A DNA stretch of 64,000 nucleotides from JAFALK01 sp036500605 (lineage in GTDB: Bacteria > Pseudomonadota > Gammaproteobacteria > Burkholderiales > Burkholderiaceae_C), in NCBI GenBank assembly GCA_036500605.1, contig DASYBU010000046.1, positions 133,136-197,135 on the forward strand, read 5' to 3'. The first letter of the stretch is position 1. Each line of letters begins with the position of its first letter. Position numbers and translations under genes: made by a program. Shown here in pieces: positions 17,201-26,341 of this stretch. A model generated the notes under the pieces. That model was not told the DNA's origin. It ran no database searches and saw only the letters and a program-made list of their open reading frames with translations.

Positions 17201-18715
17201 TCAGGCGAGGTGCAGTTCCAGCGTGCCGGTGCGGGCCCAGGCGGCCGCTTCTTCGCGCAGCAGGTACAGCGTGCGCGGTTGCTCGGTGAGCCAGTTGCGG
17301 GGCACGCGCAGTTCGATCTTGTTGCCGTCGTGCAGCAGACGCAGCGAGCGCGTGTCGATGTCCACGCGGGCGTGGCAGATGATCACCGCGAGGCGCAGGG
17401 CGAGTACCTGGAACAGCAGCGTCTCATCGCTGAAATGCGCTTCCAGCTTGCGCAGGCCACCACGCTGACCCAAGGCCAGATCCCCCAGGCGGCGCAACTG
17501 GTTTTGAGAGAAGCCCGGCGCATCGACATGCGCGAGCAGATAGGCGCTGTGGCGGTGGTGGTCGTGGTGAGAGACCATCATGCCGATCTCGTGCAACGCG
17601 GCCGCCCACTCGAGCTCGCGTTGCGACTCGCGCGGCGCACGCGCCAGCAAGCGCCGGTGCAAGGCCAGCGCGACGCCCTGCACACGCCGCGCCTGCGCCA
17701 GATCGACGCCGAAGCGCTGCTGCAGCGCCATGACCGAGGCTTCGCGCATGTCCAGGCGCGGCGCATCGCCACGCACGGGCACGAGGCGCTCAGCCAGATC
17801 GAAGATAACGCCTTGCCTCAGCGCACCCTTGGCCGGCAGCAGCTCGGGGATGCCGAACTGCGTGAGCAGCGTGTAGAGGATGCACAGGCCGCCGCCCACC
17901 ACGGCACGGCGGTCGTCCTTGAGGCCGGGCAGCTTGAGCTGGTCGACATGGCCGGCCTTCAGGCATTCGTCCATGCACCAGCGCAGCGCGGCCGCGGTGA
18001 TGCGCCCGTCGGTGATGCCGCTGGCGGCCAGCGCTTGCGAGACCGCACCGACCGTGCCGGACGAACCGAGCGCCTGTTTCCACAGCGCCGGCTTGAACAG
18101 CGTCAGCGCTTCTTCAAGCTCCGCACCGGCGGCCACTTGCGCTGCGCGCATGTTCTCGGGCGTGAAGCGGCCGTCGGGGAAGAAGCGCAGTGACAGGCCC
18201 ACGCTGCCGACCTGGAACGATTCCGTCACCTCGGGCTTGAGCCCGCGGCCGAGGATCATTTCTGTCGAGCGCCCGCCGATGTCGATCACCAGGCGTGGCT
18301 GGCCGGAAGCCTGCAAACGAGCCACGCCGGCAAAGATCAGGCGCGCTTCCTCGCGGCCCGAGATCACCTCGATCGGAAAGCCGAGCGCCTCCTGCGCCCG
18401 CACCAGGAAGGCATTGCGGTTCTGGGCCTCGCGCAGCGTCTGCGTGGCGACGGCGCGCACGCGGGGCGCTTCAAAACCTTGCAGGCGCTGCGCAAAGCGG
18501 CTCAGGCAATCGAGACCGCGCTGCATGGCGGCTTCGGTCAGCATGTTGTTCTCGTCAAGGCCCGCGCCGAGGCGCACGGTTTCCTTCAGATAGGCCAGGC
18601 GCTGGTATTTGCCGGCGTGGAGCTGTGCGATCTCCAGCCTGAAGCTGTTGGAGCCCATGTCGATGGCGGCCAGGGCGTGCGGGGCATGGAGGGCGGCTTG
18701 CTGCGGCAGATTCAT
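17201..18715 (-). CDS. ppx: Exopolyphosphatase (Ppx/GppA family)
   Basis: A 504-residue ASKHA-fold phosphatase. The N-terminal phosphate motif AAIDMGSNSFRLEIAQ, the second motif LVIDIGGRSTEMILG and GSSGTVGAVSQAL mark the two actin-like domains. The C-terminal half has the HD-type helical domain (HEIGMMVSHHDHHRHSAYL). It releases phosphate from polyphosphate and may also hydrolyse pppGpp. The frame opens 81 codons earlier, but the ATG at 18713-18715 gives the family's normal N-terminus. It is convergent with ppk1-sixA and divergent from the hydrolase gene (61 bp). Confidence 0.95.
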   Translation of the reverse strand: MNLPQQAALHAPHALAAIDMGSNSFRLEIAQLHAGKYQRLAYLKETVRLGAGLDENNMLTEAAMQRGLDCLSRFAQRLQGFEAPRVRAVATQTLREAQNRNAFLVRAQEALGFPIEVISGREEARLIFAGVARLQASGQPRLVIDIGGRSTEMILGRGLKPEVTESFQVGSVGLSLRFFPDGRFTPENMRAAQVAAGAELEEALTLFKPALWKQALGSSGTVGAVSQALAASGITDGRITAAALRWCMDECLKAGHVDQLKLPGLKDDRRAVVGGGLCILYTLLTQFGIPELLPAKGALRQGVIFDLAERLVPVRGDAPRLDMREASVMALQQRFGVDLAQARRVQGVALALHRRLLARAPRESQRELEWAAALHEIGMMVSHHDHHRHSAYLLAHVDAPGFSQNQLRRLGDLALGQRGGLRKLEAHFSDETLLFQVLALRLAVIICHARVDIDTRSLRLLHDGNKIELRVPRNWLTEQPRTLYLLREEAAAWARTGTLELHLA

Positions 18716-18776
18716 GGCGCGGATTGTCAGGGTAAATCTGCAAGAATCGCCCGGCCCGGATTTGTGGAGAACCGAC

Positions 18777-19649
18777 ATGTCCCAAGAAGAAGTTGACAGC
18801 CTGCTGCCGACCAAGGATTTCAGCCGCCGCGACTTCGTACGCACGGCTGTGGGCAGCGGTTTTGCGGCTGCCGTGCTGCCGGTGACGGCGCAGACGATCA
18901 AGACCACGAGCGACGGACTCGACGTCGGCGAAATCTTCATCCCCGTCGGTGACTTCAAGATGCCGGCCTACCGTGCCCTGCCGGCCGGCAGGAAAAACGC
19001 GCCGGTGATTCTTGTGATCAGCGAGATCTTCGGCGTGCACGAACACATTGCCGACGTGGCGCGGCGCTTTGCACACCTCGGCTATATGGCGATCGCGCCC
19101 GAACTCTTCGTCCGCCAGGGCGATGCGGGGAGCTACGGCGAGATCAGCAAGCTCTACAACGAAGTGATCATGAAAGTGCCCGATGCCCAGGTGATGGGCG
19201 ATCTGGACGCCACGGTCGCCTGGGCCAAGGCGCAAGGCGGCGATACGTCGAGATTGGGGATTACGGGCTTCTGCTGGGGAGGCCGGATCGTCTGGCTCTA
19301 TTCAGCCCACAACCCGGGTCTCAAGGCCGGCGTGGCTTGGTACGGCAAGCTGGTCGGCGCGCCGACGGAGCTGCAACCGGTCAACCCGATCGACCTGACC
19401 GCCCGGCTCAAGGCGCCGGTGCTCGGCCTCTACGGCGGTGCCGACCCCGGCATCCCTGTTGACACGGTTGATAAGATGAAAACAGCGCTCGCCCAAGGCT
19501 CTCCGGCCGCCCGCAAGAGCACCTTCCAGGTCTACCCCGACACCCCTCACGCCTTCAACGCCGATTACCGCCCGAGCTACCGCAAAGAGGCCGCTGACGA
19601 CGGCTGGAAGCGCGCCCTCGAATGGTTCAAGGCTAACGGCGTGGTTTGA
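18777..19649 (+). CDS. Dienelactone hydrolase family protein with Tat-like signal
   Basis: A 290-residue alpha/beta hydrolase. The nucleophile is the Cys in GFCWGG; the Asp in GGADPGIP and the His in TPHAF complete the dienelactone-hydrolase triad. The N-terminus has SRRDFVR (residues 16-22) followed by a hydrophobic stretch and AQT, which looks like a twin-arginine export signal, so it probably acts in the periplasm. The ATG at 18777 follows GGAGA; the longer frame from 18609 overlaps the ppx start region and is not used. The natural substrate is unknown. Confidence 0.9.
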   Translation: MSQEEVDSLLPTKDFSRRDFVRTAVGSGFAAAVLPVTAQTIKTTSDGLDVGEIFIPVGDFKMPAYRALPAGRKNAPVILVISEIFGVHEHIADVARRFAHLGYMAIAPELFVRQGDAGSYGEISKLYNEVIMKVPDAQVMGDLDATVAWAKAQGGDTSRLGITGFCWGGRIVWLYSAHNPGLKAGVAWYGKLVGAPTELQPVNPIDLTARLKAPVLGLYGGADPGIPVDTVDKMKTALAQGSPAARKSTFQVYPDTPHAFNADYRPSYRKEAADDGWKRALEWFKANGVV

Positions 19650-19672
19650 CTGACTAGCCCGTCACCCAAGCT

Positions 19673-20452
19673 TTGACTCTCACCTACATCATCCTCGCCA
19701 CTTTCATCGGTGGCCTGCTCTCGGTGCTGATCGCCGCGAGCCTCACGGTCACCCTGCTGGGCCGCATCGTCAAGCACCTGGTCAGCCTCTCAACGGGCGT
19801 GCTGCTGGGCACCGCGCTGCTGCACGTGCTCCCCGAGGCCTTCGAGAAAGGCGCCAACCCGCACGCGCTGTTCATGACGCTGCTGGGCGGCCTGATGTTC
19901 TTCTTCCTGCTGGAGAAGGCCGAGCTTTACCGCCACACCCACCATCACGAGGGCGACGGCCATCATCACCATCACCACTTCGATGAAGAGCAGGCCGGGC
20001 GCGGCGGGCTTTCGGTGCTGGTCGGCGATTCGATCCACAACTTCTGCGACGGCATCATCATCGCCGCGGCTTTCCTGGCCGATCACCATCTCGGTTTCGT
20101 GACCGCGCTGGCCATCATCGCGCATGAGATTCCGCAGGAGGTGGGCGACTACATCGTGCTGCTCAATGCCGGCTTCTCGCGTTCGAAGGCCTTGTTCTTC
20201 AATGCGGTTTCAGGCATGGCGGCGGTGTTGGGCGGCATCGTCGGCTACTTCATCGTCGGGCCGTGGGAGGCGCTGTTCCCCTTCCTGCTCGTGGCGGCTT
20301 CCAGCAGCTTCATTTATGTCTCGGTCGCCGATTTGATCCCGCAACTGCAACGGCGCCTGCCGTGGCGCGAGACCGCGCTGCAATTGCTGTGGCTGGCGGT
20401 GGGCATCAGCCTGGTGACGGTGGTGCTCGGGGCGGTGGAGCATGCGGGCTGA
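19673..20452 (+). CDS. ZIP-family metal transporter
   Basis: A 259-residue inner-membrane protein with about eight helices. The metal-binding helices are visible as GDSIHNFCDGIIIAAAF and IAHEIPQEVGDYI, the HNxxDG and HExxxE-type motifs of ZIP importers. A cytoplasmic loop near residues 88-106 carries a dense His cluster typical of zinc handling. The frame has no ATG at its head; TTG at 19673 is the apparent start, just 24 bp after the hydrolase stop. Zinc is the likely substrate, but iron or manganese is possible. Confidence 0.9.
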   Translation: MTLTYIILATFIGGLLSVLIAASLTVTLLGRIVKHLVSLSTGVLLGTALLHVLPEAFEKGANPHALFMTLLGGLMFFFLLEKAELYRHTHHHEGDGHHHHHHFDEEQAGRGGLSVLVGDSIHNFCDGIIIAAAFLADHHLGFVTALAIIAHEIPQEVGDYIVLLNAGFSRSKALFFNAVSGMAAVLGGIVGYFIVGPWEALFPFLLVAASSSFIYVSVADLIPQLQRRLPWRETALQLLWLAVGISLVTVVLGAVEHAG

Positions 20453-20467
20453 CGACGCGAGCGCCGA

Positions 20468-20950
20468 ATGATGATCAAGGTAGACCAGCGCAAGACGATC
20501 CGGATCATTGCGGTCTTCGAGGCCTTCAAGGGCATCGTCGTGCTGCTGGCCGCCAGCGGCCTGCTCTCGCTGCTGCACCGGGATATCCACGAGATTGCCG
20601 TGCGCCTCGTGCACCACGCGCACCTGGACCCGGCTTCGCACTACCCGCAGATCTTCATCGTCGCGGCCGACCATTTGCAGGACTCTCGCCTGTTGTTGCT
20701 GGCGCTCGGCGCAGCTGCGTATTCGGCGGTCCGTCTGGCGGAAGCCTACGGTCTGTATTACCAGAAGGCCTGGGCCGAAGTCCTGGCTGCCGGCAGCGGA
20801 GCGTTCTACGTGCCGATGGAGGTGCTGAGTTTCATGCGGCACCCGACCTGGCTGAGCGCCATCCTGTTTGTGATCAACGTGGCGGTTGTGCTGGTCATGG
20901 TGCATGCCCTGATTCTGAGGCGGCGGGCGCGCATCATCGAGCAGGCCTAG
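20468..20950 (+). CDS. DUF2127-family membrane protein
   Basis: A 160-residue protein with four hydrophobic segments (around residues 10-32, 75-95, 100-118 and 128-148) and the RKTIRIIAVFEAFKGIVVLLAASG start typical of DUF2127 proteins. LRLAEAYGLYYQKAWAE-like sequence in the middle (R-L-A-E-A-Y-G-L) is another conserved patch. Function is unknown for the family. It begins 16 bp after the ZIP transporter in the same direction and is probably co-transcribed. Confidence 0.8.
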   Translation: MMIKVDQRKTIRIIAVFEAFKGIVVLLAASGLLSLLHRDIHEIAVRLVHHAHLDPASHYPQIFIVAADHLQDSRLLLLALGAAAYSAVRLAEAYGLYYQKAWAEVLAAGSGAFYVPMEVLSFMRHPTWLSAILFVINVAVVLVMVHALILRRRARIIEQA

Positions 20951-20979
20951 ACTCTCGGCACCAGGGAGGCTTCTTCAAG

Positions 20980-21411
20980 ATGTCAATTCGTTCGATCGTC
21001 GCGCTGGCGCTGTTCGGCGCCCTCGCCGTGCCGGCCTGCGCGCAGCAGATGTACAAGTGCGGCAGCACCTACAGCCAGACGCCGTGCGCCTCGGATGCCG
21101 AACTGAAGCGGGCGCGCCCCGATGCGGTGGCGGACAAGCCGGCCAGCGTGGGCCCGATCGGATACGAGCTCTGCGCAAGCTCTGCACCTCACATGGTGGG
21201 CTCGCCCGAACCCGAATCTGCGCGCGTGCAGCGCATGGGCGAGGTCCACACCGACGTGATCAACTACGCCGGCAAGTCCGTCGCGGCACGCCGTTATGAC
21301 CTCAGCGTCGACTTCAAGACGACCTATGGCGTTTATTCAGGGCCGCGCGCCTATTCATGCTGGATCAGCGAGGACGAACGCCGCGTGCTTCAGTTCGCCC
21401 CACGGCGCTGA
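20980..21411 (+). CDS. Secreted small protein with DUF4124-like N-terminus
   Basis: A 143-residue protein. A signal peptide is clear at residues 1-21 (hydrophobic IVALALFGALAVPA, then ACAQ). The mature protein starts with QMYKCGSTYSQTPC, which resembles the short DUF4124 beta motif with a Cys pair. The rest is not recognised. The start is set by AGGGAGG at 20963-20969 before the ATG at 20980; the frame is open far upstream but only as an overlap with the preceding gene. A periplasmic location is likely. Confidence 0.75.
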   Translation: MSIRSIVALALFGALAVPACAQQMYKCGSTYSQTPCASDAELKRARPDAVADKPASVGPIGYELCASSAPHMVGSPEPESARVQRMGEVHTDVINYAGKSVAARRYDLSVDFKTTYGVYSGPRAYSCWISEDERRVLQFAPRR

Positions 21412-21440
21412 TTTCCCTCAACACTTGCAAGGAGCTTGGA

Positions 21441-21872
21441 GTGCCCCTGTCCTGGACCGAATCGCTCGATGCCATCGAGTGGCATGAACTGGAAACCCTT
21501 TACCGCTTGGCGCCGCTCGGCAACAAGAACGCCGCTGACCTGAAGACCGTCTTCACGAACAGCCGCTATCGTTGCTTTGTTTTCGAGGACGGCAAGCTGG
21601 TCGGTGCCGGTCGCGCCCTGGCCGATGGCGCGGATGCCTCATACATCTGCGACGTGGCGGTGATGCCCGCGCACCAAGGCACGGGCCTGGGCAAGCAACT
21701 GGTTCAGCGTCTCGTTGACCTGTCGAAGGACCACAAGAAGATCATTCTCTATGCGGTGCCGGGCAAGGAAGGTTTTTATCGCAAGTTCGGTTTTCTGCGG
21801 ATGCTCACGGCGATGGCGATCTTCGAGAATCCGGCGAAGGCGATCGAGCGCGGGCATGTCAGTGAGACATGA
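21441..21872 (+). CDS. GNAT-family N-acetyltransferase
   Basis: A 143-residue acetyltransferase. The acetyl-CoA binding motif A is DVAVMPAHQGTGLGKQL, followed by YAVPGKEGFYRKFGF, the usual motif B. The start is the GTG at 21441, seven bases after AAGGAG; the upstream part of the open frame overlaps the previous gene. It belongs to the small single-domain GNAT group, and the acceptor amine is unknown. Confidence 0.88.
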   Translation: MPLSWTESLDAIEWHELETLYRLAPLGNKNAADLKTVFTNSRYRCFVFEDGKLVGAGRALADGADASYICDVAVMPAHQGTGLGKQLVQRLVDLSKDHKKIILYAVPGKEGFYRKFGFLRMLTAMAIFENPAKAIERGHVSET

Positions 21873-21929
21873 GCGCGCCATGATCGAGTCATGAGCGATC
21901 AGGGTCTGGGCGACCACACAGGAGAACGC

Positions 21930-22394
21930 ATGAGGCAAGGTGCAATCTTGAAGGCCATCCTGATCGGCGGGCTGATCGGCGGTGCGCTCGATCTCGCCTA
22001 CGCGATGGGGGCCACGGCCTTCTACGGCCTCGCGCCGACGCGTGTGGGGCTGGTGATCGCGAGCGGCTGGCTCGGGCAGGCGGCGTTCAACGGCGGCGGC
22101 GACGTTGTCGCGTTGGGCTTCGCGAGTCACTTCGCGATGTCGATCATCTGGGCTGCGATCTTTGCCGTGGCCGCTTCGCGATGGCGGGTGCTGATCTCGC
22201 GACCCGTGCTCTCGGCCATCGTCTACGGTTTGGTCGTCATGCTGTGCATGCGCTTGATCGTCTTGCCGCTGTCGGCCTATCCGCGGCCGGTCAGCTTCAA
22301 GCCGATCCCGACGCTGCTGGATCTGCTCTCGCACATGTTCCTGTTCAGCCTGCCGATTGTTCTCGCGGTGAAGCGGGCGATGAAGCCGCGCTGA
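21930..22394 (+). CDS. Small polytopic membrane protein, unrecognised family
   Basis: A 154-residue protein with four probable membrane helices: LIGGLIGGALDLAYAMG, SIIWAAIFAVAAS, IVYGLVVMLCMRLIVLP and LFSLPIVLAV. I do not recognise the family with certainty. The ATG at 21930 follows AGGAGA at 21920-21925; an ATG at 21891 would add 13 residues but has no ribosome-binding site. It follows the GNAT gene in the same direction. Confidence 0.65.
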   Translation: MRQGAILKAILIGGLIGGALDLAYAMGATAFYGLAPTRVGLVIASGWLGQAAFNGGGDVVALGFASHFAMSIIWAAIFAVAASRWRVLISRPVLSAIVYGLVVMLCMRLIVLPLSAYPRPVSFKPIPTLLDLLSHMFLFSLPIVLAVKRAMKPR

Positions 22395-22451
22395 CCAAGA
22401 ACTGCGTGTCCGAAACTGGCCAGCGCTGCTGCGTCGCTCGCAGCAAGATGC

Positions 22452-22949
22452 GTGCACCTGAACCACACGAGACACGCTGTGCACACCTATCGATTCATCG
22501 GCCTGGACGCCGCGCAATTCGAGCCCCTTTTTGAACTGACGGACGACGAGCTTTCGCGCATGGGCGCGCGGCGCAGCTTCGCGGACGAAAGCCCCGGCTT
22601 CCCTTGCCGCGTCAGCCTTGAGGACGCCGAAGTCGGTGACGAGTTGCTCCTGTTGCCGTTCGAGCATCAAGCCGCCGTATCGCCGTATCGGGCGTCGGGG
22701 CCGATCTTCGTTCGGCGAGGCGCCCGGCAACGCACGCTGGATGCAGCCGACCTTCCGCCGTATGTCTCACGACGATTGATGTCCGTACGCGCCTACGATG
22801 CGACGCACATGATGATCGACGCGGCGGTGTGCGAAGGCAGGCTTGTCGGCACCGAGATTGAACGCCAGCTGTCCGCCGAGTCCGTCGCCTACATCCATCT
22901 CCACAACGCCAAGCGCGGTTGCTTCTCCTGCCGCGTCGAACGAACGTAG
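22452..22949 (+). CDS. DUF1203-family protein
   Basis: A protein of up to 165 residues. The pattern TYRFIGLDAAQFEPLF, then PGFPCRVSLEDAEVGDELLLLPFEH, is the DUF1203 signature; the function is unknown. The start is uncertain: GTG at 22452 opens the frame, but GTG at 22479 would place the conserved YRFIGLD near the N-terminus as in relatives. It is convergent with the universal stress protein gene, whose stop at 22950 is directly adjacent. Confidence 0.75.
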   Translation: MHLNHTRHAVHTYRFIGLDAAQFEPLFELTDDELSRMGARRSFADESPGFPCRVSLEDAEVGDELLLLPFEHQAAVSPYRASGPIFVRRGARQRTLDAADLPPYVSRRLMSVRAYDATHMMIDAAVCEGRLVGTEIERQLSAESVAYIHLHNAKRGCFSCRVERT

Positions 22950-23384
22950 CTAACGAACGATCAGCACCGGGGTCTTGCAGTGCGTGAGCACCTTCTGCGT
23001 CTCGCTGCCCAGCAGCAAGGCCGTCACGCCGCGCCGCCCGTGCGAGGACATCACGATCAGGTCGCACTGCCGGTTGTTGGCATGCTCGATGATCGCTTCC
23101 CAGGGATGCAGGGCTTCGAGCGTCACGGCTTCGCAGGGCACATCGGATTGCGTCGCCGCGCTGACCACGGCCTTGACGCGATCCTGCGCGATGCGCTCCT
23201 GCGCGTCGAAGAACTCTTGCGGGGGCGTGGGCTGCATCTCGGACACCGCGCTGTACGGGAAGGGCTCCTTGACGCTGAGCGTGTAGAGCTGCGCCCCGTG
23301 GATGCGCGCGAGGCCGATGGCGGTGTTGACGGCCTTGACCGTGAGGTCGGAGCCGTCCGTGGGAACCAGTATGCGTTTGAACAT
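22950..23384 (-). CDS. Universal stress protein (UspA family)
   Basis: A 144-residue single-domain Usp protein. It starts MFKRILVPTDGSD and ends with the ATP-binding patch VMSSHGRRGVTALLLGSETQKVLTH before PVLIVR, matching the G-2x-G-9x-G(S/T) motif of nucleotide-binding Usps. The frame is open 41 codons further upstream, but AAAGGAGA stands just before the ATG at 23382-23384. It is 37 bp downstream of the sulfurtransferase gene on the same strand. Confidence 0.92.
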   Translation of the reverse strand: MFKRILVPTDGSDLTVKAVNTAIGLARIHGAQLYTLSVKEPFPYSAVSEMQPTPPQEFFDAQERIAQDRVKAVVSAATQSDVPCEAVTLEALHPWEAIIEHANNRQCDLIVMSSHGRRGVTALLLGSETQKVLTHCKTPVLIVR

Positions 23385-23421
23385 GATGGATCTCCTTTCG
23401 AGAGCCATCTTGCGCCCAGCT

Positions 23422-24243
23422 TCAGCCCTTGGCAACCGGCCTTGCCGGGTCGGACGACCATTCGCTCCACGAGCCGGCGTAAAGTGCCGAGGAGGCCAGG
23501 CCTGCATGTTCCATCGCGAGCAGGTTGTGGCAGGCGGTGACGCCTGAGCCGCATTGATGGACCACGCCGCTCGCGTCGAAAGGTGCCAGCAGCGCGGAGA
23601 ACTCTTCGCGCAATTGCGCGGCCGGCTTGAAGCGGCCGTCCTCTTGCAGGTTCAGTTTGAACAGGCGATTGCTGGCGCCGGGGATGTGACCGGCCTGCGG
23701 GTCGAGCGGCTCCACGTCACCGCGAAAACGCTCGGGCGCGCGGGCGTCGATCAGGCGCACGGTGCCGAGGCGGCTCTGTACTTGATCTGCGTCGAGAACA
23801 GGCGTTAGCGATTCATCACCGAGCGTGAAGTTGCCCGGCGTGCGAGCCGGCACTTCGGTGCTCAGCGCGCCGGTCCAGGCTTGCTTGCCGCCGTCGAGCA
23901 CGGCCACCGCCGAATGACCGATCCAGCGCAGCATCCACCACAGCCGTGCGGCGTACATGCCGCCTTGCGCGTCGTAGGCGACCACTTGCGTGTCGGTGGA
24001 CAAGCCCAGCGCGCGCAGGCGCTCTGCAAAGGCCGCGCGATCGGGCAGCGGATGGCGGCCGTTGCGGCCGGTCTTGGCGCCGCTCAGATCGCGGTCCAGG
24101 TGCAGGTAATGCGTGCCGGGCAGATGGCCTTGCGCGTAGGCGCGCTCGCCGGCGTCGGTGTCGGCCAGGTCGAAGCCGACATCGATGACGAGCATCGACG
24201 GGCTCAGTTCGGCAGCGGAAATCAGCGTGGTGTGGCTCATCAT
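23422..24243 (-). CDS. Thiosulfate / 3-mercaptopyruvate sulfurtransferase
   Basis: A 273-residue protein with two tandem rhodanese domains. The C-terminal one carries the active-site loop CGSGVTA, the signature of 3-mercaptopyruvate sulfurtransferases (SseA type) rather than the CRKGVT of classic rhodaneses. Other landmarks are GHLPGTHYLHLDRDL in the first domain and the GHIPGASN segment in the second. It moves sulfane sulfur to thiols or cyanide. It overlaps the DMT exporter gene by 4 bp (24240-24243). Confidence 0.9.
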   Translation of the reverse strand: MMSHTTLISAAELSPSMLVIDVGFDLADTDAGERAYAQGHLPGTHYLHLDRDLSGAKTGRNGRHPLPDRAAFAERLRALGLSTDTQVVAYDAQGGMYAARLWWMLRWIGHSAVAVLDGGKQAWTGALSTEVPARTPGNFTLGDESLTPVLDADQVQSRLGTVRLIDARAPERFRGDVEPLDPQAGHIPGASNRLFKLNLQEDGRFKPAAQLREEFSALLAPFDASGVVHQCGSGVTACHNLLAMEHAGLASSALYAGSWSEWSSDPARPVAKG

Positions 24244-25136
24244 GATTCGCTCAAGGAATGTTGGCTGTCGGCCGGCGTGCTGTTGGCACGCAGCAGCGTG
24301 GCGGAGAGGCCCGCCAGGATGATCAGCGTGATGCCGCCCAGGGCCCAGGCCGTGACCGGATCATGGAACAGCAGCAGGCCCCAGGCAAACGCGAAGACGA
24401 TGCCCAGGTATTGAAGGCAGGCATTGACCATCGCCTTGCCGCGCGCATAGGCGCCTGTCAGCGCGAGTTGCGCACCAGCCGCCAGCACGCCGACGGCGAT
24501 CAGCAGCAACGCGCCGCCCCAGGTGTGGGTGTGAAAACCTTGCCCGCTGGCAACCGTGGTCACCGCGCCGGCAATCGCACCGCCGGTCGAGAAATAAAAC
24601 ACCGTGCGGGTTTCAGGCTCGCCGATGCGGCCCAGGGCGGTGACCTGCAGGTAGGCCATCGCGGACAGCACACCCGAGATCAGCCCGGCGAAGCCGTACA
24701 TGGCCTGGCGTGAATCGACGGTCGGCCGCAGCACCAGCGCCACGCCGACGAAGCCGACCAGCACGGCGGCGATCAGGCGGCTGTCGATGCGCTTGGCGCC
24801 CATCAGCACGCCGCCGCCGATCAGGAACATCGCCATCCAGATGCTGGACATGTAGTTCAGCGTCATGGCGGTGGCCAGCGGCAGGCCGCCGATCGAATAG
24901 AACCAGAGCGAGAGCGAGATCACGCCCGAGAGGCTGCGCCAGAAATGCATGGCCGGCACCTTCGTGCCCAGGCCCTGGCCTTGTGCGCGCGCCACCACGG
25001 CGATCACCGCCATGCCGATCAGGCCGCGGTACATCACGATCTCGCCGGCGTTGTAGTCGCTCGACGCGAACTTCACGCACACGCCCATCAGCGAGAACAG
25101 CAGCGTGGCCGCCACCATCAGGAGGGTTGGCGGCAT
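24240..25136 (-). CDS. EamA-family (DMT) transporter
   Basis: A 298-residue inner-membrane protein with ten helices in two EamA repeats. The first repeat begins LMVAATLLFSLMGVCVKFAS, and LRPT and FAGLISGVLSAMAYL mark the linker and second repeat. Such proteins export amino acids or other small metabolites; the substrate is not predictable. The start is placed at the ATG 25134-25136, eight bases after the Rieske gene stop. The last bases overlap the sulfurtransferase start (ATGA). Confidence 0.88.
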   Translation of the reverse strand: MPPTLLMVAATLLFSLMGVCVKFASSDYNAGEIVMYRGLIGMAVIAVVARAQGQGLGTKVPAMHFWRSLSGVISLSLWFYSIGGLPLATAMTLNYMSSIWMAMFLIGGGVLMGAKRIDSRLIAAVLVGFVGVALVLRPTVDSRQAMYGFAGLISGVLSAMAYLQVTALGRIGEPETRTVFYFSTGGAIAGAVTTVASGQGFHTHTWGGALLLIAVGVLAAGAQLALTGAYARGKAMVNACLQYLGIVFAFAWGLLLFHDPVTAWALGGITLIILAGLSATLLRANSTPADSQHSLSES

Positions 25137-25144
25137 GCGCGGGC

Positions 25145-26263
25145 TCAGCCCTTGAAGTTCAGTTCGCGGCGGTACCACTCGTGGAAGTGCTGCATGCCGT
25201 CTTCCATCGGGCTCTGGTAGGGGCCGACTTCGTTGTCTCCGCGTTCCATCAGCGCGCGGCGGCCGGCATCCATGCGCAGGGCGATCTCGTCATCCTCCAC
25301 GCAGGTTTCCATGTAGGCGGCCTGGTGCGCCTCGACAAACTCGCGCTCGAAGGCGGCGATTTCCTCGGGGTAGTAGAACTCGACCAGGTTGGTGGTCTTC
25401 TGCGGGCCGCGCGGGAACAGGGTGGAGACGACCAGCACATGCGGGTACCACTCGACCATGATGTGCGGGTAGTAGGTCAGCCAGATCGCGCCTTGATCGG
25501 GCGGCGCGCCGTCGCGGAACTTCAGCAGTTGCTCATGCCAGCGTTGGTAGACGGGCGAGCCAGGCTTGGCCAGTTCCTTGTTGACACCGACGGTCTGCAC
25601 CGAGTGGTGCCGGCCGAATTCCCAGGACAGGTCTTCGCAGGTCACGAACTGGCCGAGACCGGGGTGGAAGGGGCCGACGTGGTAGTCCTCAAGATAGACC
25701 TCGATGAAGGTCTTCCAGTTGTAGTCGCACTCGTGGGCCTGGACCTTGTCGAGCACATAGCCGTCGAAGTTCAGCGCGCCACGGGTTGCCGCAACCATGC
25801 CGGCCAGGCTGCCGGCCACGTCGTGACCGTTGTCTTCAAACAGCAGTCCGTTCCATTCACGCAATTTGTAACGATTCAGGTTCAGGCAGGGATCCTGCTC
25901 GAAATGCGGGGCGCCGACGAGCTCGCCCTTGAGATCGTAGGTCCAGCGGTGCAGCGGGCAGACGATGTTCGAGCGCGTGTTGCCGCGGCCGCGCAGCATC
26001 AGGGCCTGGCGGTGGCGGCAGACGTTGGAGATCAGCTCCAGGCCTTCGGGCGTGCGCACCAGCGCACGGCCCTCGTTTTCCTGGGGCAGGGCGTAGAAGT
26101 CACCCACTTCGGGAACGGCCAGCGCATGGCCCACGTAGCGGGGGCCGTGCTGGAAGATCAGTTCCTGTTCGCGGCGGAACAGGCTCTCGTCGAAGTAGGC
26201 GGTGACGGGCAGCTGGGTGGTGCTGCGCTCAAGCTGGGCCAGAGTCAAGCTCAGGTCGGACAT
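25145..26263 (-). CDS. Rieske non-haem iron oxygenase, alpha subunit type
   Basis: A 372-residue protein. The Rieske [2Fe-2S] ligands are C82-x-H84 and C102-PL-H105. The catalytic domain shows EVYLEDYHVGPFHPG with the two His ligands of the mononuclear iron and the bridging Asp. Enzymes of this group hydroxylate or demethylate aromatic or quaternary-amine substrates. No reductase or ferredoxin gene is adjacent, so it must borrow electrons. The ATG at 26261-26263 gives the normal N-terminus; the frame stays open 46 codons upstream through a terminator-like hairpin. Confidence 0.9.
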   Translation of the reverse strand: MSDLSLTLAQLERSTTQLPVTAYFDESLFRREQELIFQHGPRYVGHALAVPEVGDFYALPQENEGRALVRTPEGLELISNVCRHRQALMLRGRGNTRSNIVCPLHRWTYDLKGELVGAPHFEQDPCLNLNRYKLREWNGLLFEDNGHDVAGSLAGMVAATRGALNFDGYVLDKVQAHECDYNWKTFIEVYLEDYHVGPFHPGLGQFVTCEDLSWEFGRHHSVQTVGVNKELAKPGSPVYQRWHEQLLKFRDGAPPDQGAIWLTYYPHIMVEWYPHVLVVSTLFPRGPQKTTNLVEFYYPEEIAAFEREFVEAHQAAYMETCVEDDEIALRMDAGRRALMERGDNEVGPYQSPMEDGMQHFHEWYRRELNFKG

Positions 26264-26341
26264 GATCCAAGAGGTTCTTTCCTGCAAACCTATGTCAACC
26301 CCCCGCGACGGGCCTGATGGGGCCGTGCCACGGGTTTGTGT

